This document shows positions 42,396 through 54,834 of a DNA stretch of 64,000 nt, in pieces. Under the pieces are notes generated by a model. The model was not told the origin of the DNA. It was given only the letters and a program-made list of their open reading frames with translations, and made no database searches. The stretch is taken from assembly GCA_963966185.1 (NCBI GenBank), contig CAWZYM010000399.1, forward strand, positions 1 through 64,000. Direction: 5' to 3'. The first letter of the stretch is position 1. Each line of letters starts with the position of its first letter. Position numbers and translations under genes: made by a program. This stretch comes from Rhabditoides inermis (taxonomy: Eukaryota > Nematoda > Chromadorea > Rhabditida > Rhabditidae).

Positions 42396-45300
42396 TTATT
42401 GCAAGGTATCTGCGGGTATTTGTGAAGACGACGGTTCTTCCACACGTTTCGGAGGTGTTTTCTTTTCCGCGAGTGTCTCTCCCTTTTCCACTTGAATTGT
42501 GGAGCCACTATGAAGAGAGGTGGGTGTGAATCTGAACATTCCTTTCCGTGAATGTGGGGACCACCCACGACGCCTCACCTCTCTGGTTTCGGCGGTGGCG
42601 GAACGGGTAGGTATTCGGGGAGGAAGAGAGCGAGACGCGGACAGGTGCGGATCAATGCCTCCCGCACTTCGAGCACGTACCTGAGACAGTGATCTTGAGG
42701 ACTACTCGAAATGCGGAAAACAATCCGTTTCTCTGATCTTTTTGAAACCGTCTGAGCGAGCAGTTCCACAAACCATATCGAGAGCGCCGGGTGTAGGAAA
42801 GCGGCGATGAGCGGCAGTAGAACAAAAGTGACTTCGAGCGCTTCCCGCGTGCACTGAAATGTTGCTGCTAGGTGTGGTTGGTCTCCTTAGAGCCGTGTTA
42901 CACATCGGATCGAACGTTGCCCGCATCTACAAACCTCGACACAGATATCCTTGACAATGTACTGGTACAGTAAGATGGCTCCAGTGGAGACTATCGAGAG
43001 CTTCCAAACGACCGCCTCACGTATCACGATCTTCTGAAACGGAACGTTCTCGGACCAGCCATGATAAGCGGAAACAGACTAGAGAAGTACCACCAAGGCC
43101 ATACAGCAAGTACACAAGCAGGCACAATGGTTTATCAGAGTGTGAATGCAATCGGGGTTGGTTCTGGACGTCGAGGGACGTAGAGGGTCGAGGGTCGGGC
43201 GACGAGGGTCGAGGGGGACTCCGAGGGGAGCAGGGGCCCAGAGAAGGCGGTGGCAAGAGAATGCCCAGACGAGCCCGCGCGGCCGCTATTTACGTCGTTC
43301 GCCAGACATGATAATCACCGAGTTGCATCCTTTCGCTGGTTAGCATCGTTAGTCGAATGAGTGATATTTGCATATTCAAATGAGGTCTTTTCGTCGTTCC
43401 ACGACACTCCCCCCTTTACAAGCGAAAAAGACAAGTTGTCTACGCTGCGACTGGTGCTCTATTTGAATATGCAAATCCGATATTGTATATATTGCTTGTA
43501 TGTTTGCGACTATTGGTGAATGGTCGTATTATAATATCGAACATGTTTAGCTCAAAAAGAAAGAGCTTTTGGAAAGAGAAAGGATCATTTGACTGCCCGA
43601 TTCGCGAACAGAGTCTACTCGATGGTATCCACCTCTCGGCGGGCAACGAGTCTTTCACGTGCTCTACTAAGGCCGACTTTGCCTAGGCCGTTCAAACACA
43701 ATAGTGACTCTCTGCTCGGCTCTGTGTGTGGGAACAACACACAGAGTTACAATCGGGAACATCATACCCGGATCTCACTTATTATGGGGAAACATGATCA
43801 ATGTGCTGTCCTGTTTAGCGGACAAATACAAGAAAATATCGGATGTTTTCTCAATCGATATGGGGTTTTTGTTGGATGCATTTTGATTAGCGAATTCTTT
43901 AGCAATCGGATAGTGGTTTGTCTGATGGCACGATAGCGGAACGATTGCTCGATTCGGGTTCTTCATCGGGTTCTTCATCTGCATCCTGCACGTCTTGTCC
44001 ATGTGGTCCTTCCATCCTACGGGGTTCCTTCTTGTCCATCTATTTCGAGTGCCAGTGTTGAGTCGTGTGTCGTTCTCCTTGTGATCGAATACGGTGAAGC
44101 GAGTGCGAAAGCAGATGCTCTTCGTGTTATAGTGACGCGTCTTGGACAGACAATCTGACGAGTTGTGGCCTCTTCCGCAATAACGACAGTTCTCAGGTAT
44201 CATATGGCAGTTTTCGGCCGAATGAGTGACCGAGTAGCACTTGAGACAGGCAGTGTTCGTTTTTGCTATCTGATAGCGGACTGTCTTCGATGTGATCACA
44301 TCGCACGTTAGAGACGTGTGGTTAGTTGAGCTGCAGAACAGACATGCGCTCGTGTGGTGCACGCTTCCCCCTTCTCCAACGTTGACGTGGGTCGTGAGAG
44401 AGCGGGTGGTACCGCTTGTCGTTTGAGGTGTCACATGTTGTTCTGTCGCAAGATACTCTTCCATTCGCAAGATGGTGTGCAAATGACCCTGGATTTCTTC
44501 GTCAGACGACCAGATCATTCCACTTCCATGTTCCGCCAAGTTCATTTTCGCAACTTTTCGCTGAATGCGCGGTGGGAGAGTGCGAAACAATTCAGAGGTT
44601 CTGGGAGGGACGATTGAGCCAGGAATACTGAGTTTACTGAGCTTTGTCATGATGACAATGTCTTCGTATCGCTCACGTAGCTCAGTCACGGTGCACGTAT
44701 CGTTGAGTGGTCGCATAGCTCTCCCCAACTTCTGCAGATGCAGATTGTACGAGGGAGAGTGGAAGAATCGCTCTGTGAGGTATTTCACCGCCTCATCGAG
44801 TTGCTCCGCTCGTTTCGGAAGGATTGCCTTGAGACGCGCATCTTCGCACGAATTGATCAGAAGGATAATCTTATCGATTAGATCCATATCGGGATGCTTA
44901 TACACGAATGGCTCAAAGAGATCCCAGAAGCCGATGAACGACTTAAGGTCCGAGAATTTCGGTAGAACAGATTGGAAATCGATTGATATCATATCATTAT
45001 GTTGCCAAGTTTTTTTTTAATATTCAATAGATATAGGGCGCTGAGGCCAGAAAAATGTGATTCCTCTTAATAGGATTTGTGGTCGCTCAGGACAGATATA
45101 TCAATCGATTATCGATCGATAATAGGTTCTCTCAGGTTGAACTTTCCCTGATTGCTTGCTCAATGTGCGTTTCACTGCTGGCTTACTGTAGGCTTGGGGT
45201 GTCTCTCTGTCTTTTGATTGACCACGGGTTCGTAATCAGAAGTGGTCCGATGCACCATAAGCGGAAACAGACTAGAGAAGTACCACCAAGGCCATACAGC

Positions 45301-46924
45301 AAGTACACAAGCAGGCACAATGGTTTATCAGAGTGTGCATGCAATCGGGGTTGGTTCTGGACGTCGAGGGACGTAGAGGGTCGAGGGTCGGGCGACGAGG
45401 GTCGAGGGGGACTCCGAGGGGAGCAGGGGCCCAGAGAAGGCGGTGGCGAGAGAATGCCCAGACGAGCCCGCGCGGCCGCTATTTACGTCGTTCGCCAGAC
45501 ATGATAATCACCGAGTTGCATCCTTTCGCTGGTTAGCATCGTTAGTCGAATGAGTGATATTTGCATATTCAAATGAGGTCTTTTCGTCGTTCCACGACAC
45601 ATGAAGTGAGGACCACTCACGGTGAACTCGCCGCCTCTCCTCGTCCATATAATAGCCACGACGAGTGTGTGAACGATAGCGAGGAGAGAGAGCAGGATGA
45701 AGCCCAGCTCTCTCTGTCGGATCGACATCAGAACAGAGCACTGAAACTAGTTATTTAGAAATTATTAGAAAGTAACTATTTTATTAAAATTTAGAGGTAA
45801 GTGAAAAGTGCGACCTGCGCAGTAACGCCTGTCGTGTCGTCGTCGCGATCGAATGCGGTGAATATCATGGTGGCTCCGATACACACCACCACGAGGGCAC
45901 TCTGCCACACCGAGAACACGTGGTGCAGGGTGGGCGAGGCGCGCGAGCCGCGTCTGACAGGGGGGATCGTGTTAGTGATGATCCACACTTTCCATTGACT
46001 ATTCATATTCCATAACTGAATGGAGCACTGTGTCCTGTGTCCTCGGCAAGATTTCATTCAGTTATGGTACGACATTGGACATTGGCACCTGTCTGCAGAG
46101 TTTCCGTTGATATGTGTACACTAATGGAATGCCCGATAGAGTGTCTTTTGAGTGTGTATCGCCAATTCGCTCACTTGTGCCTGTTGGTGACAGCGCATGC
46201 GAGCTGCAGTGCGAGCGCGGCGGCGTGTATGTAGCAGAAGAGTAAGGGAAAGTGGTGGAGGCGGCACGCCGACGACGAGATCTGCGCGATGCACGGGTGC
46301 ACCAGCGACAAGAGAAGGAACAGCTGCAAGAAGTGTACTTGTGTGATAGGACGCAACACGATGTTTGCGATGACAAAAAAGAATAGCAGAGAGAAGCTGG
46401 GGTGTAAACGGCATAGACATTAACAGAATAGGCAAGACAAAGAACGATGCATTTTCCCGAAGAATAAAATTGTGAAAAAAATTGTGGCCTCGTTTTACAT
46501 GAAACTGAGCGTGTGATGGTGACATACCTGCCTAGCCAGTTGCCATCCGCTCAGCACCGCCCAGTTGCCGCATCCCACCACAATCGCCGTCCGGATCTGA
46601 ACAGCGAGATGAACTCTACAACGTTTGTTCACGATTGCATGAATAAACATTATTCGTCGTTGGAGAAAATGCAACTAAAACCACTAGTGACTACGAATAA
46701 AATTACTTCGATCACCTGTACGGGCAGTGGCCGCGCGTCGACTGCCGACACGGCGAGGACCGAGTTGAGGAGGAGCGAGGAGAGGGAGAGAGCGAGCTGA
46801 CATCGGATCATGACATAACAACAACGACTCCACCAACCTGTGCCAGCAGCATCATCCAGTGATGGGGCAGAGTCATCATCGGCGGACACTGCCTCTGCAG
46901 CTCCAACTCCAGCCACCGCCACAT
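42396..46924 (-). CDS. seven-helix receptor-like membrane protein
   Basis: Exons in transcription order: 46838-46924, 46716-46796, 46528-46596, 46175-46323, 45815-45953, 45621-45740, 42935-43033, 42774-42853, 42579-42680, 42396-42531 (1062 nt, 353 residues, phases consistent). About seven or eight hydrophobic helices are visible, among them LALSLSSLLLNSVLAV, IRTAIVVGCGNWAVL, LLFCYIHAAALALQLA, SALVVVCIGATMIF, FILLSLLAIVHTLVVAII and TFVLLPLIAAFLHPALSIW. A Pro-rich, then charged cytoplasmic tail follows. Length and topology suit a nematode chemoreceptor or other GPCR, but I cannot assign the subfamily. Exon 8 uses donor GTTTGT inside a longer open frame, because only that joins the tail in frame. 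The 2.6-kb intron 6 contains an LTR element in the same orientation. Confidence 0.65.
43065..43406 (-). repeat. 3' LTR
   Basis: Near-identical to 45258-45599; preceded (minus strand) by the polypurine tract. Confidence 0.9.
43775..44992 (-). CDS. BEL/Pao-like gag protein with zinc knuckles
   Basis: A single 405-residue frame inside the LTR element. The N-terminal half is helical and gag-like (FSDLKSFIGFWDLFEPFV). The C-terminal half has three Cys/His clusters: CLFCSSTNHTSLTC, CLKCYSVTHSAENC and CRYCGRGHNSSDC. This spacing is typical of BEL/Pao gag. It should package the element's RNA. No protease, reverse transcriptase or integrase follows, and the frame ends 360 bases before the 3' LTR. Confidence 0.75.
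   Translation of the reverse strand: MISIDFQSVLPKFSDLKSFIGFWDLFEPFVYKHPDMDLIDKIILLINSCEDARLKAILPKRAEQLDEAVKYLTERFFHSPSYNLHLQKLGRAMRPLNDTCTVTELRERYEDIVIMTKLSKLSIPGSIVPPRTSELFRTLPPRIQRKVAKMNLAEHGSGMIWSSDEEIQGHLHTILRMEEYLATEQHVTPQTTSGTTRSLTTHVNVGEGGSVHHTSACLFCSSTNHTSLTCDVITSKTVRYQIAKTNTACLKCYSVTHSAENCHMIPENCRYCGRGHNSSDCLSKTRHYNTKSICFRTRFTVFDHKENDTRLNTGTRNRWTRRNPVGWKDHMDKTCRMQMKNPMKNPNRAIVPLSCHQTNHYPIAKEFANQNASNKNPISIEKTSDIFLYLSAKQDSTLIMFPHNK
45258..45599 (-). repeat. 5' LTR
   Basis: Near-identical to 43065-43406; followed (minus strand) by the PBS-like TGG start. Confidence 0.9.
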
Positions 46925-47557
46925 CGAGGCGTCGTGGGTGGTCTAGAAACCACTATACAAGTCGTCAAAGCAGCAACGACGTGATGACAATGCAGTGGAT
47001 TAGTGGGGGCTGCGGCGGCTTGCAAGCTGTTTTGGGGTGGAGAGCGGGTCGATGTCTCGAATGGGCGACAGATTGACTGGCTGGCGGCACGCGATGAGCG
47101 CTTCCTCTCTCCCAGTCTGCCCCATTGCCCCCTCCTCATCTCTCCGCACCACTGCATGATATCTTATTAGCTTGGACCGCGCGGCGTAGCCCCCTCTCCA
47201 CTACCAACTACGAATTGCTTTTTTGCACGTTCAAAACTAGCAGGTCTATGCTAAATACTAAAGTATGTGTGTTTTATTCAATCTGTACAAATGTCTCACA
47301 TAATAAAATAGATTATACACATGACGACACGACTGGGATGGGGACGAGAGAGACAAAAACGTAAACGATGCTCTCTGAATGACTGAATGCGCGAATGTTT
47401 CTTCTCGAAAAGACGAACGGTCATGGGGCTGATATACATAAATGTTAAGAAAAAAAGTAAATTCGTAAACGCTACTATCATAAACTAACTAAGCTCGGGA
47501 TATGATAGTTATGACTAATGGCTGTGTGACTGAGTGAGGGGGGGGGGGGCGGAGGTG
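46925..47557. other. intergenic between receptor start and RNA-binding gene end
   Basis: Minus-strand AATAAA (plus TTTATT at about 47272) probably ends the RNA-binding protein transcript. A 12-base G run lies at 47538-47549. No gene. Confidence 0.4.
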
Positions 47558-50500
47558 TTAGTAGTAGGAGGGATAGCCGAAGGGAGTGGCGTTGAAGTAG
47601 GGATTGGGTAGAAGGGAGGGTAGGAGGGAGGGCGCGAGCAGGGCAGACAGATCCGGCATCACCGACGCCGGCTGCGGGTTCTGCAATGACAGCTTTTTCC
47701 ATATCATAACGTGTGTGAAACCATGTGGGAACGCCAAAATTGTCAAACGATTGCGCAATTCTGATTGTGTATTTTGTCTTCGGAGAAAAATAGGATGAAA
47801 AAGATGAAAAAAGAAGAATATGAAAAAGAAAGAACTATGAAATGAAAACTCACAGCTGCGCTCTGCACGCGTCCCCACGAGACGCGCACGTTGTTGCCGG
47901 CGATCGGCTTGCCGTTCATGCCCATGATAGCGTGCGTCGCGCACTCCTTCGCCTCGTACCGCACGAACGCGTAGCCCTGACGAATTGTTTTCTCTTTTTT
48001 TCATTTTCAATGCTATTTTCATTTTCATTTTCAAGAAACGAAGTTGGACAATGGGATCGAGAGCAAAGAACTGAAAGTGGCTGGATATGAACTGTTTCGG
48101 AAAGACCGGACAGCGGGAGGAGGGGGAGTGGCACTGTATGTGAACAGTGCGTTGCGCCCCTCGCTGGTAGAGACTTCAAGAGACTTCTTTGGAATTAGTG
48201 GCGGTGAAATGCAGGGGAGAGAAAAGGAGTCAGTTCGTGGTGGCCTCGGTCTACCGTAGCCCGACTAAAGCTATGTCGGCAGCTAAGATTGAGGAGTTTG
48301 TGAATGAGCTGGACTCGTGGTTATCTCAGAGAGATACATCGATGGATGTGATTATCGGAGGAGATATGAATGTGTATTGGAACAATAGTGAGTCGGCGAA
48401 CCTCAAGGAGGTGTGCGCTGAACACTCGATGCAACAAGACGTTTCACACGTGACACATCGAAACCGATTGATTGATATTATGATGGTGAGCCGGCGAGTG
48501 AGCATAGCTGGAGTATAGCACCTCGCTCCTGTCGAGAAAGAACATGAACCCATCATGGTTGACACTTGCATTCGATGCGAGAATCGAAAGGAGAAGCCAG
48601 TGAAGGGCTACGATTTCAAGAAGGCAAACTGGACGGGTCTGATAGAGTTTCTTGGAAAAGAAGTGCGATGTGAGTGGATAGAGGATAGGAGTCTGTCGAT
48701 TGATGACATGTGGAGAAAGTTTGTGGATGTGATTAAAGCGGGTATGCAGAAGTGGATACCGCTCAAAACATTCCGCAGGAGAAGAGGGTGCGAGTGGATG
48801 AGCGAGAATGTCAAGACTTTGCAGCGGCGGAAAGACGCACTGCACAAGTTGAGCAAGGAAAGGGAAGACAGCGAGGCAAAAGCTGCGTTTAGACATGCTC
48901 GAAAAAAGCTGGCTAAAGAGACAGCCAACGAGAAGAAGAATTTCTTTGATAAGAAGTTTGCCTCTGTAGAGAGTCCCACAAATTTCTGGAAGACGATTGA
49001 GTGTCTGACAGGGAAAACGAAGGGCAAGGAAATCCCCGATCTGATTAACTCGAATGGGAAGATGGCTGTGTCAGATCAGCAGAAGGCAGACATGCTCATG
49101 GAGCAGTTTGTCAAGGTGGGAAACACAATGGAAAGTGAGATGCCGGAGATTGCATCGGATGCGGAGAGAATCCCTCCCTGCTCGAGAGAGTTTGTGGAGA
49201 AGTACATACGAGCGGCATCCGAGCAGAAGGCGAGTGGAATAGATGGAATAACTGTGCGGTTGTTGAAGAGGTGTGTGAAACCATTGACTGCGCCAATCGT
49301 GGCTATGATCAATAGGTGTCTACACGAGGAAAAGTTTTCTCGGGGATGGAAGGAAGCGGTGATATCACCCATTCAGAAAGTGGAACACCCACAGCACCCA
49401 GTCGATTTCCGACCGGTATCACTGCTACCTATTGTGAGCAAGATGGCAGAAGAGTACGTGTTTGGAATGATGGTTGGAGAGGTTGACCGGAAGCTGTCTC
49501 CGAATCAGTTCGGATTCCGGAAGGGAAGGAGCACTATGGACGCGGTACTGAGTTTCCAGTATGGAATGAGTGAATGCCTGCAGAGTTGTAAGAGGAAGGC
49601 TGCTCGGGCGGTTGCAGTGTTTTTCGATATTTCGAAAGCATTCGATACGATCCCTCTTGGACATTTGGTAAATGTTCTAAGACATGAATTCAATCTTGCA
49701 GATTCGTACCTCAGATTGATAAAAGATTATCTGTCTAACAGGAGGATGCGAGTGCGAGTGAACGGGACCCTGAGTGAAGAGAAAGAGGTTGTGAGTGGAG
49801 TGCCACAGGGAAGTATCCTCGGACCACTTCTATTCAATTGTTACGTGAATCGAGTGGGGTGTATACAATTGAATGAAGGGGCGCGCATTGTTCAATACGC
49901 CGACAATACGGTATATGTCTCTCGGTATCTTACCGATGGAGACAAGGAGAATGCACAAAAAGATGTGGAGAAACTGAGTGGGCTCTTCTCAGAGATGGGA
50001 ATGAAGCTGAATGCGGGAAAGTGCAAGGTGATTCGAATGGGAGTGTATGAGAAGGAACCAGATTTTGAGGTGAATCTGCATATTGGTGGAACAGAGCTCG
50101 AGTGTACTAGCAAGTACAAATATCTCGGAGTGGAAACGAGACAGACAAGACTCGAAAGAGTGAATGTGCATGCAGCCAGGCTGGTGCAGAATGATTTCAC
50201 GTCATCGGATGGCCGAGTGCTGGAGAAGGCTAAGTGGACACGGTGAAGAAGACCGTGAGCGAAAGAAGGAGGGTGCTCATGTGGAATTATGTGCACGGAG
50301 TGCGAGCCCCTCCAGATGGAATGCTGGTCCTGGTGTCGGACAGTGGAGTGAGAAGGACAGCACGCGGTGGCCACTCACTAAGAGTGATGGAGCCTGTGGT
50401 GACAAGTGCGAGACTGCACGACTACCCGGTAAACGAGTTGAGAAGGCTTTGGAATGCCCTACCGGAGAAGGCTGTATTGGAGGAGACCAAACAGTCGTTC

Positions 50501-53500
50501 AAGCGTGCTGTCAAGAATCTGTGAATTGTGACCGTCGGAGACGGTGTTTTATCTTACTAACAGTTGTGTTTATCGACTAGCGTGCTTCAATAGCACGTTA
50601 GTAGAACTAATCTAGTTCTCACAGTCGTTATAATCCGAGGCTCTGTCTTGTTTTCGGCTGAGAACAATTGGTACGGCTATATCCTTGTTACTCTCTATGA
50701 GTAGTGAGATAAACGCAATAAACACCAACAATAAAAAAATCATAGTCTGTGTAAGACATGCGTGAACGTGTAGCCCCGAAGTAGTATTGCTATTTTTGAT
50801 TTTTTTCTTTCATTTTGCAATTTTCTATCCTCTCACAATGTGTGTAAGACACGTGAGAAAATTTCGCCCGAAGTACTCACCTGTGCCTTGAATAACCGCA
50901 CCTCGGAGATGGTGCCATACTCGCTGAACGGGTCGCGCAGATCGTTCTCTGCAATCATGTTGAATGTGACCGCGCTCCAACTACATCACTTCACCCCACT
51001 ACATCACCGACATCACTTCTTCTCTCATATTCAGCCACTGTCTCTTTCCGCCTTCATCGACAATATCACCTCACGAACCACAGTTCTATTTTCAGCTAAC
51101 TGTTTCCACCCTCCACTTCATCGACTCACCCGTGGTCGCCTGGCTGATGTTGCCCACGTAGACGCTCGTATTATCTGCCTTGGTCGAATTAAAAATCTGC
51201 AAGTGTGCGAATGACGAATCACGGCGACATTCTTTTCATTTGTCACAATGTGTATAATGAGACATGCGAAATTGCGAAAACATGTAGCCCTGACGTAGTC
51301 ATGCTATGTTCCCAACATATTGTGAATGTGATTAGAGACTAGAGCCAGGGATCACGTTGTGTTCCCGTACCTGTTCGAAGGTGAGCGTGGCTCTGGTGTC
51401 CTCGCTGGGCTTGCGCGTCGCCCAGTTGGTGCGGATCGCGCGCCGCCCCACCCACTGCCCGTTCATCGCCGGCATCGCCTTCTCCGCGTCCTGCAAATGT
51501 TTTTGTCCTTCTTGTCTGGTTATTTATAAATTTTCGTGGTTTTCGGTGACATCCAGTCTCATTTGAGATTTTCATCCACCATGCACATTGAGTCTGTACG
51601 ACTATCGTTAAAGGATGTACCCGGACAATGTATTATTCCCTGATCTTCAGGATAAGGTCGCTTTCGTTCTTTTCAATGAAGACCAGAAGTTTTGTTTGCG
51701 CAGAAAATTTGACAAAAATACAAACAATTTTTCCACTTTTGTACAATTTCAGAACAAGCGTTCATTGACGAGAACAAAAGCGACCCCAACTTGAAGATCA
51801 GGCAAGATTGCATTGTCCGGATAAATCCTTTAATCAGTGTTATATCAATGTATCGACTCACTTCTTTGACGGGGAACGAAACGAATCCGTAGCCCTTGCT
51901 CTTCTGCGTTTGCGAGTCGCGAATCACTTTCGCCTCACTGCAACACACTCACTCTCTTTCACTGTGCTCACTGCCGCTCACTGGCCAAGAAAGAGGAAGG
52001 AAAATCTATGAAAAGGAACGAAATCGAATGTATAAAAAATGTGGCTAGCAAAGTGTGTTGTAATCGTAATCCGAGAAAAACCACAAGGAAGTCAATCGAA
52101 AAAGAATAATAATAATACAACGATATGAAACTACGAAAATAGGAGCAAACGTGATTACCCAATGAGACAGACGGGCTGAAATGCGATGCGAGCATTAGAT
52201 AAGGAGGTGAGGACTACGGTAGCCAAATCCACTCACGACACTTCTCCGTGCACCGAAAACGCGTCTTTCAACATTCGATTGTCGACTTCCGGTGACAGAT
52301 CGCCAACAAATATGTGGTGGTGCTCTGCAATGAAAACATGGAACTAAAAAAAAAGAAACTATTAGATTTTTTTTTCAAAATTAAAATTTGTTTTCACTCA
52401 CTACTTGTGTCGACTTTCGGCTCAGCGGGCGCACTTGCCGCGAGAGTGGCTTTAATTTCCTGAAATGTATATTCCCTATAACTATAAGTTATACAATTCC
52501 AACTCACATTTGCTCTTTGCAGCGCGGCGAAGGAGACTGTGGGTGGGGAGATGCCGTTCTGCGGCACGATGAATATCGGAATGCCCTCGAACGCGCTTCC
52601 AGTCGGCAGCTGCATCTGAAGTAGACGTCAATTGATCTGGGTCAAGCCTAGAGTATACGTGGCCGAATAGAGACACACACACACACAATCAGCCACACAA
52701 TGAATACGCATCGATCTGTAGTCGCCTGTGGACTCAATACACATGCCCGCACCGCGCGTACAATATACCAATCATTTGCAATCGTGAGAACGTCCGACGC
52801 GCGAATAAAAAACGCGCGGCGGCGGCGGCGGAGGCTGCGGCGCGCTCCTGTATGATTACGCCATATCGATGTATCGATCGAGAGAAATAGACAATGATGC
52901 GGGGCGTTGACAAGCGAGTGCTAGTTGACCCGAAACGGATTGGATCAGTTTCATCGTGGATGAGAGTCGCCGAGAGAGCGTGTGATTAGCGGAGAGCGCA
53001 GCGTGCGGAAGCGCAGTAGATGAGAGATGAAAGAGATCTCGTGGCGAGAGAGAGAGAAAAAAGGCGAATGAAAGGCAATGGAAAGAATGATGATGTGTGA
53101 AAATGCGTGAGAGAAAGGTGTGATATGAGAGAGAGTGTGGCACAATTCGTGTCATTCGATGGATCTCACGTTTTCGATAGGCGCGCGAATCGGATGGATT
53201 TTTGATGCGATGCCACCGACAGCTACGTGTTGCATAACGGCCCAACACAACATTTCGCCGCGCGCTCAAAACATATAAGCGCCACCGCTATGAAACGTGT
53301 TTGAATGTTGAATGTGAGCACCGATCAGCGATCAGCAACCATTCAACTGCTCACAGTTCATCAGTTTTGTATTGCTATACCAGATCTAGTATGTTGTATG
53401 TAGTTTGCACTAGCTGGTATAGAACATCTTTGAAGCGTTCGCTCCAGTTCATTCAAAAGAAATAAGTTTATAGGTGACTGGTCACGGTTACGTTTTGTGC

Positions 53501-54429
53501 ATACTTTTCGCCGGCTAATGGACCGAAACAGGAATTCCCATCTATTAATGTTTCTCCTTTAGTTGTGAACTACTCTTTCTGCGTTGCGTGCCCGTACCTG
53601 TGGCTGTATCATCTGTGGGTACTGCATGAGTAGAGGATTCATCGCAGTGGACGACGACGCCTGCGACAACGACGACGACAGCATCTTCTGGGACAACATT
53701 TTTGATTTGCATTAGCCTTCTAATTTATCAGTACTCCTTCCAACCTACCAGTACAGTACACCGTCTTGCACGCTACCAGTACAGTGCAAACAGTGCACAT
53801 TCTCCTAGTTCATACCTTGTTTGAAGTTTTCCTTGCATATTTCTGCACTGTACGCGTCTCAGTTTTTGCTCCGTCCGCCAGTGACACGCCATAATTGAAC
53901 TGGCACGCGCGCGCGTTTTCATCATTTCCAAGCTGCCTAGTCGCTTGTCGACTGGTGCATTCCACTAACCGAAAGAAGTGCACAATGCATAATCGAATTC
54001 GCTCTGTGTGTGTCGAATTCCACTCTTGGCAGGTGATTTACGTTCGCAATTATCGAAGCGCTGCGGCATTGCACTTGGCGTAATTGAAATTTGCATAATT
54101 CAACAGACACATACGCGGCAACATAGCGCTGCGGTGTGTGATGGAACTACTGTATCTGTGAATGTAACGAAAAAAGAGTGTGTTAAGATGCATATACTAT
54201 ACCTTTGTCGTCATTACTGTAACAACCTGAACGGTCAACAAAACGATGCTACTGTATCTCTAAATGTCGCCACTACTGTAGCAAACTAAGCAAATTTCAA
54301 CGGAGCGAAAGTCTATGTTGGAGACCGTTATACCTTGGTGTGGAGGTAGAGGTCGGGGTCGCTCCCCTCTGTGTCGCACAGACTGCGTTTCAGTGTGGCG
54401 GTCGAGCGGGCCGGCGAGCGAGCGGCCTC
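47558..54429 (-). CDS. TIA-1/TIAR-like RNA-binding protein (5' end unresolved)
   Basis: Exons in transcription order: 54334-54429, 53598-53687, 52508-52615, 52402-52459, 52237-52324, 51862-51937, 51371-51490, 51130-51196, 50881-50948, 47854-47976, 47558-47680; 1017 nt readable, phases consistent. First [18 protein letters not shown] (RNP2) and [10 protein letters not shown] (RNP1), ending [12 protein letters not shown]. Next [19 protein letters not shown] and [17 protein letters not shown], ending VRVSWGR. The linker TFEQIFN and the W-G-R/NW-A-T-R endings are those of TIA-1/TIAR RRM2 and RRM3. The family's RRM1 is not seen; a Gln/Ser-rich N-terminus stands there instead. These proteins bind U-rich RNA, control splicing and translation, and join stress granules. 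The 2.9-kb last-but-one intron holds a LINE. Confidence 0.82.
48033..50740 (+). mobile_element. 5'-truncated CR1/Jockey-like LINE in a TIAR intron
   Basis: It begins inside the endonuclease domain ([21 protein letters not shown]) without a start. Frameshifts occur at about 48190-48230, 48520 and 50170-50240. The 3' end is a short tail with AATAAA-like repeats (about 50715-50740). Orientation is opposite to the host gene, so splicing of the host should tolerate it. Confidence 0.8.
48555..50246 (+). pseudogene. LINE reverse transcriptase, catalytically doubtful
   Basis: A 563-codon open frame spans linker and RT domain: [57 protein letters not shown] and QYADNTVYV. The fourth catalytic motif, normally YADD, reads YADN, so a metal-binding Asp is lost. 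The C-terminal part continues in another frame (50234-50524), as is usual for a decaying copy. Endonuclease sequence upstream is also split over two frames. Confidence 0.8.
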
Positions 54430-54784
54430 CTGCAAATGACAGGGTGTAGAGGTAGAGCAGAGCACGACACCACGCAGACGCCCGATATTTGCCCCACGCC
54501 CATATTCCGCAGCCACCGCGATCCGTGTGCCGATCAATGAAGCCCCCTCGCCATTCCACGGACAGTATAATAGCTGATCGAGAGAGAGAGAGGGGGAGCG
54601 ATATGCGAGGTGACACAAAGTGGCGGGTACGGTAGTGTGTGTGTGTGAATGAGAATGGGGGGAACCGTGTATGACAGCGGGCGCCGGACACAAAGAGGCA
54701 TGACTATGGAGGAAGAGAGAATGGAGGAATTGGGTAATATTTCGGCGGCTTCTCGTCTCCGGGAAGAAGACGACACAATGAGTT

Positions 54785-54834
<50 letters not shown>

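Larger units (their letters stand above)
43065..45599 (-). mobile_element. non-autonomous BEL/Pao-like LTR retrotransposon
   Basis: Two direct 342-bp LTRs (43065-43406 and 45258-45599) differ at only about two bases seen by eye. Read on the minus strand the LTR starts TGTCGTGG. The next bases inside the 5' LTR are TGGTGCATCGGACC (PBS-like, 45244-45257). A purine tract AAAGGGGGGAG (43407-43417) precedes the 3' LTR. CATGA flanks both outer ends (43060-43064, 45600-45604), a perfect 5-bp target duplication. The 1.85-kb interior encodes only a gag-like protein, so it would need another element's enzymes. It sits in intron 6 of the receptor gene. Confidence 0.88.
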
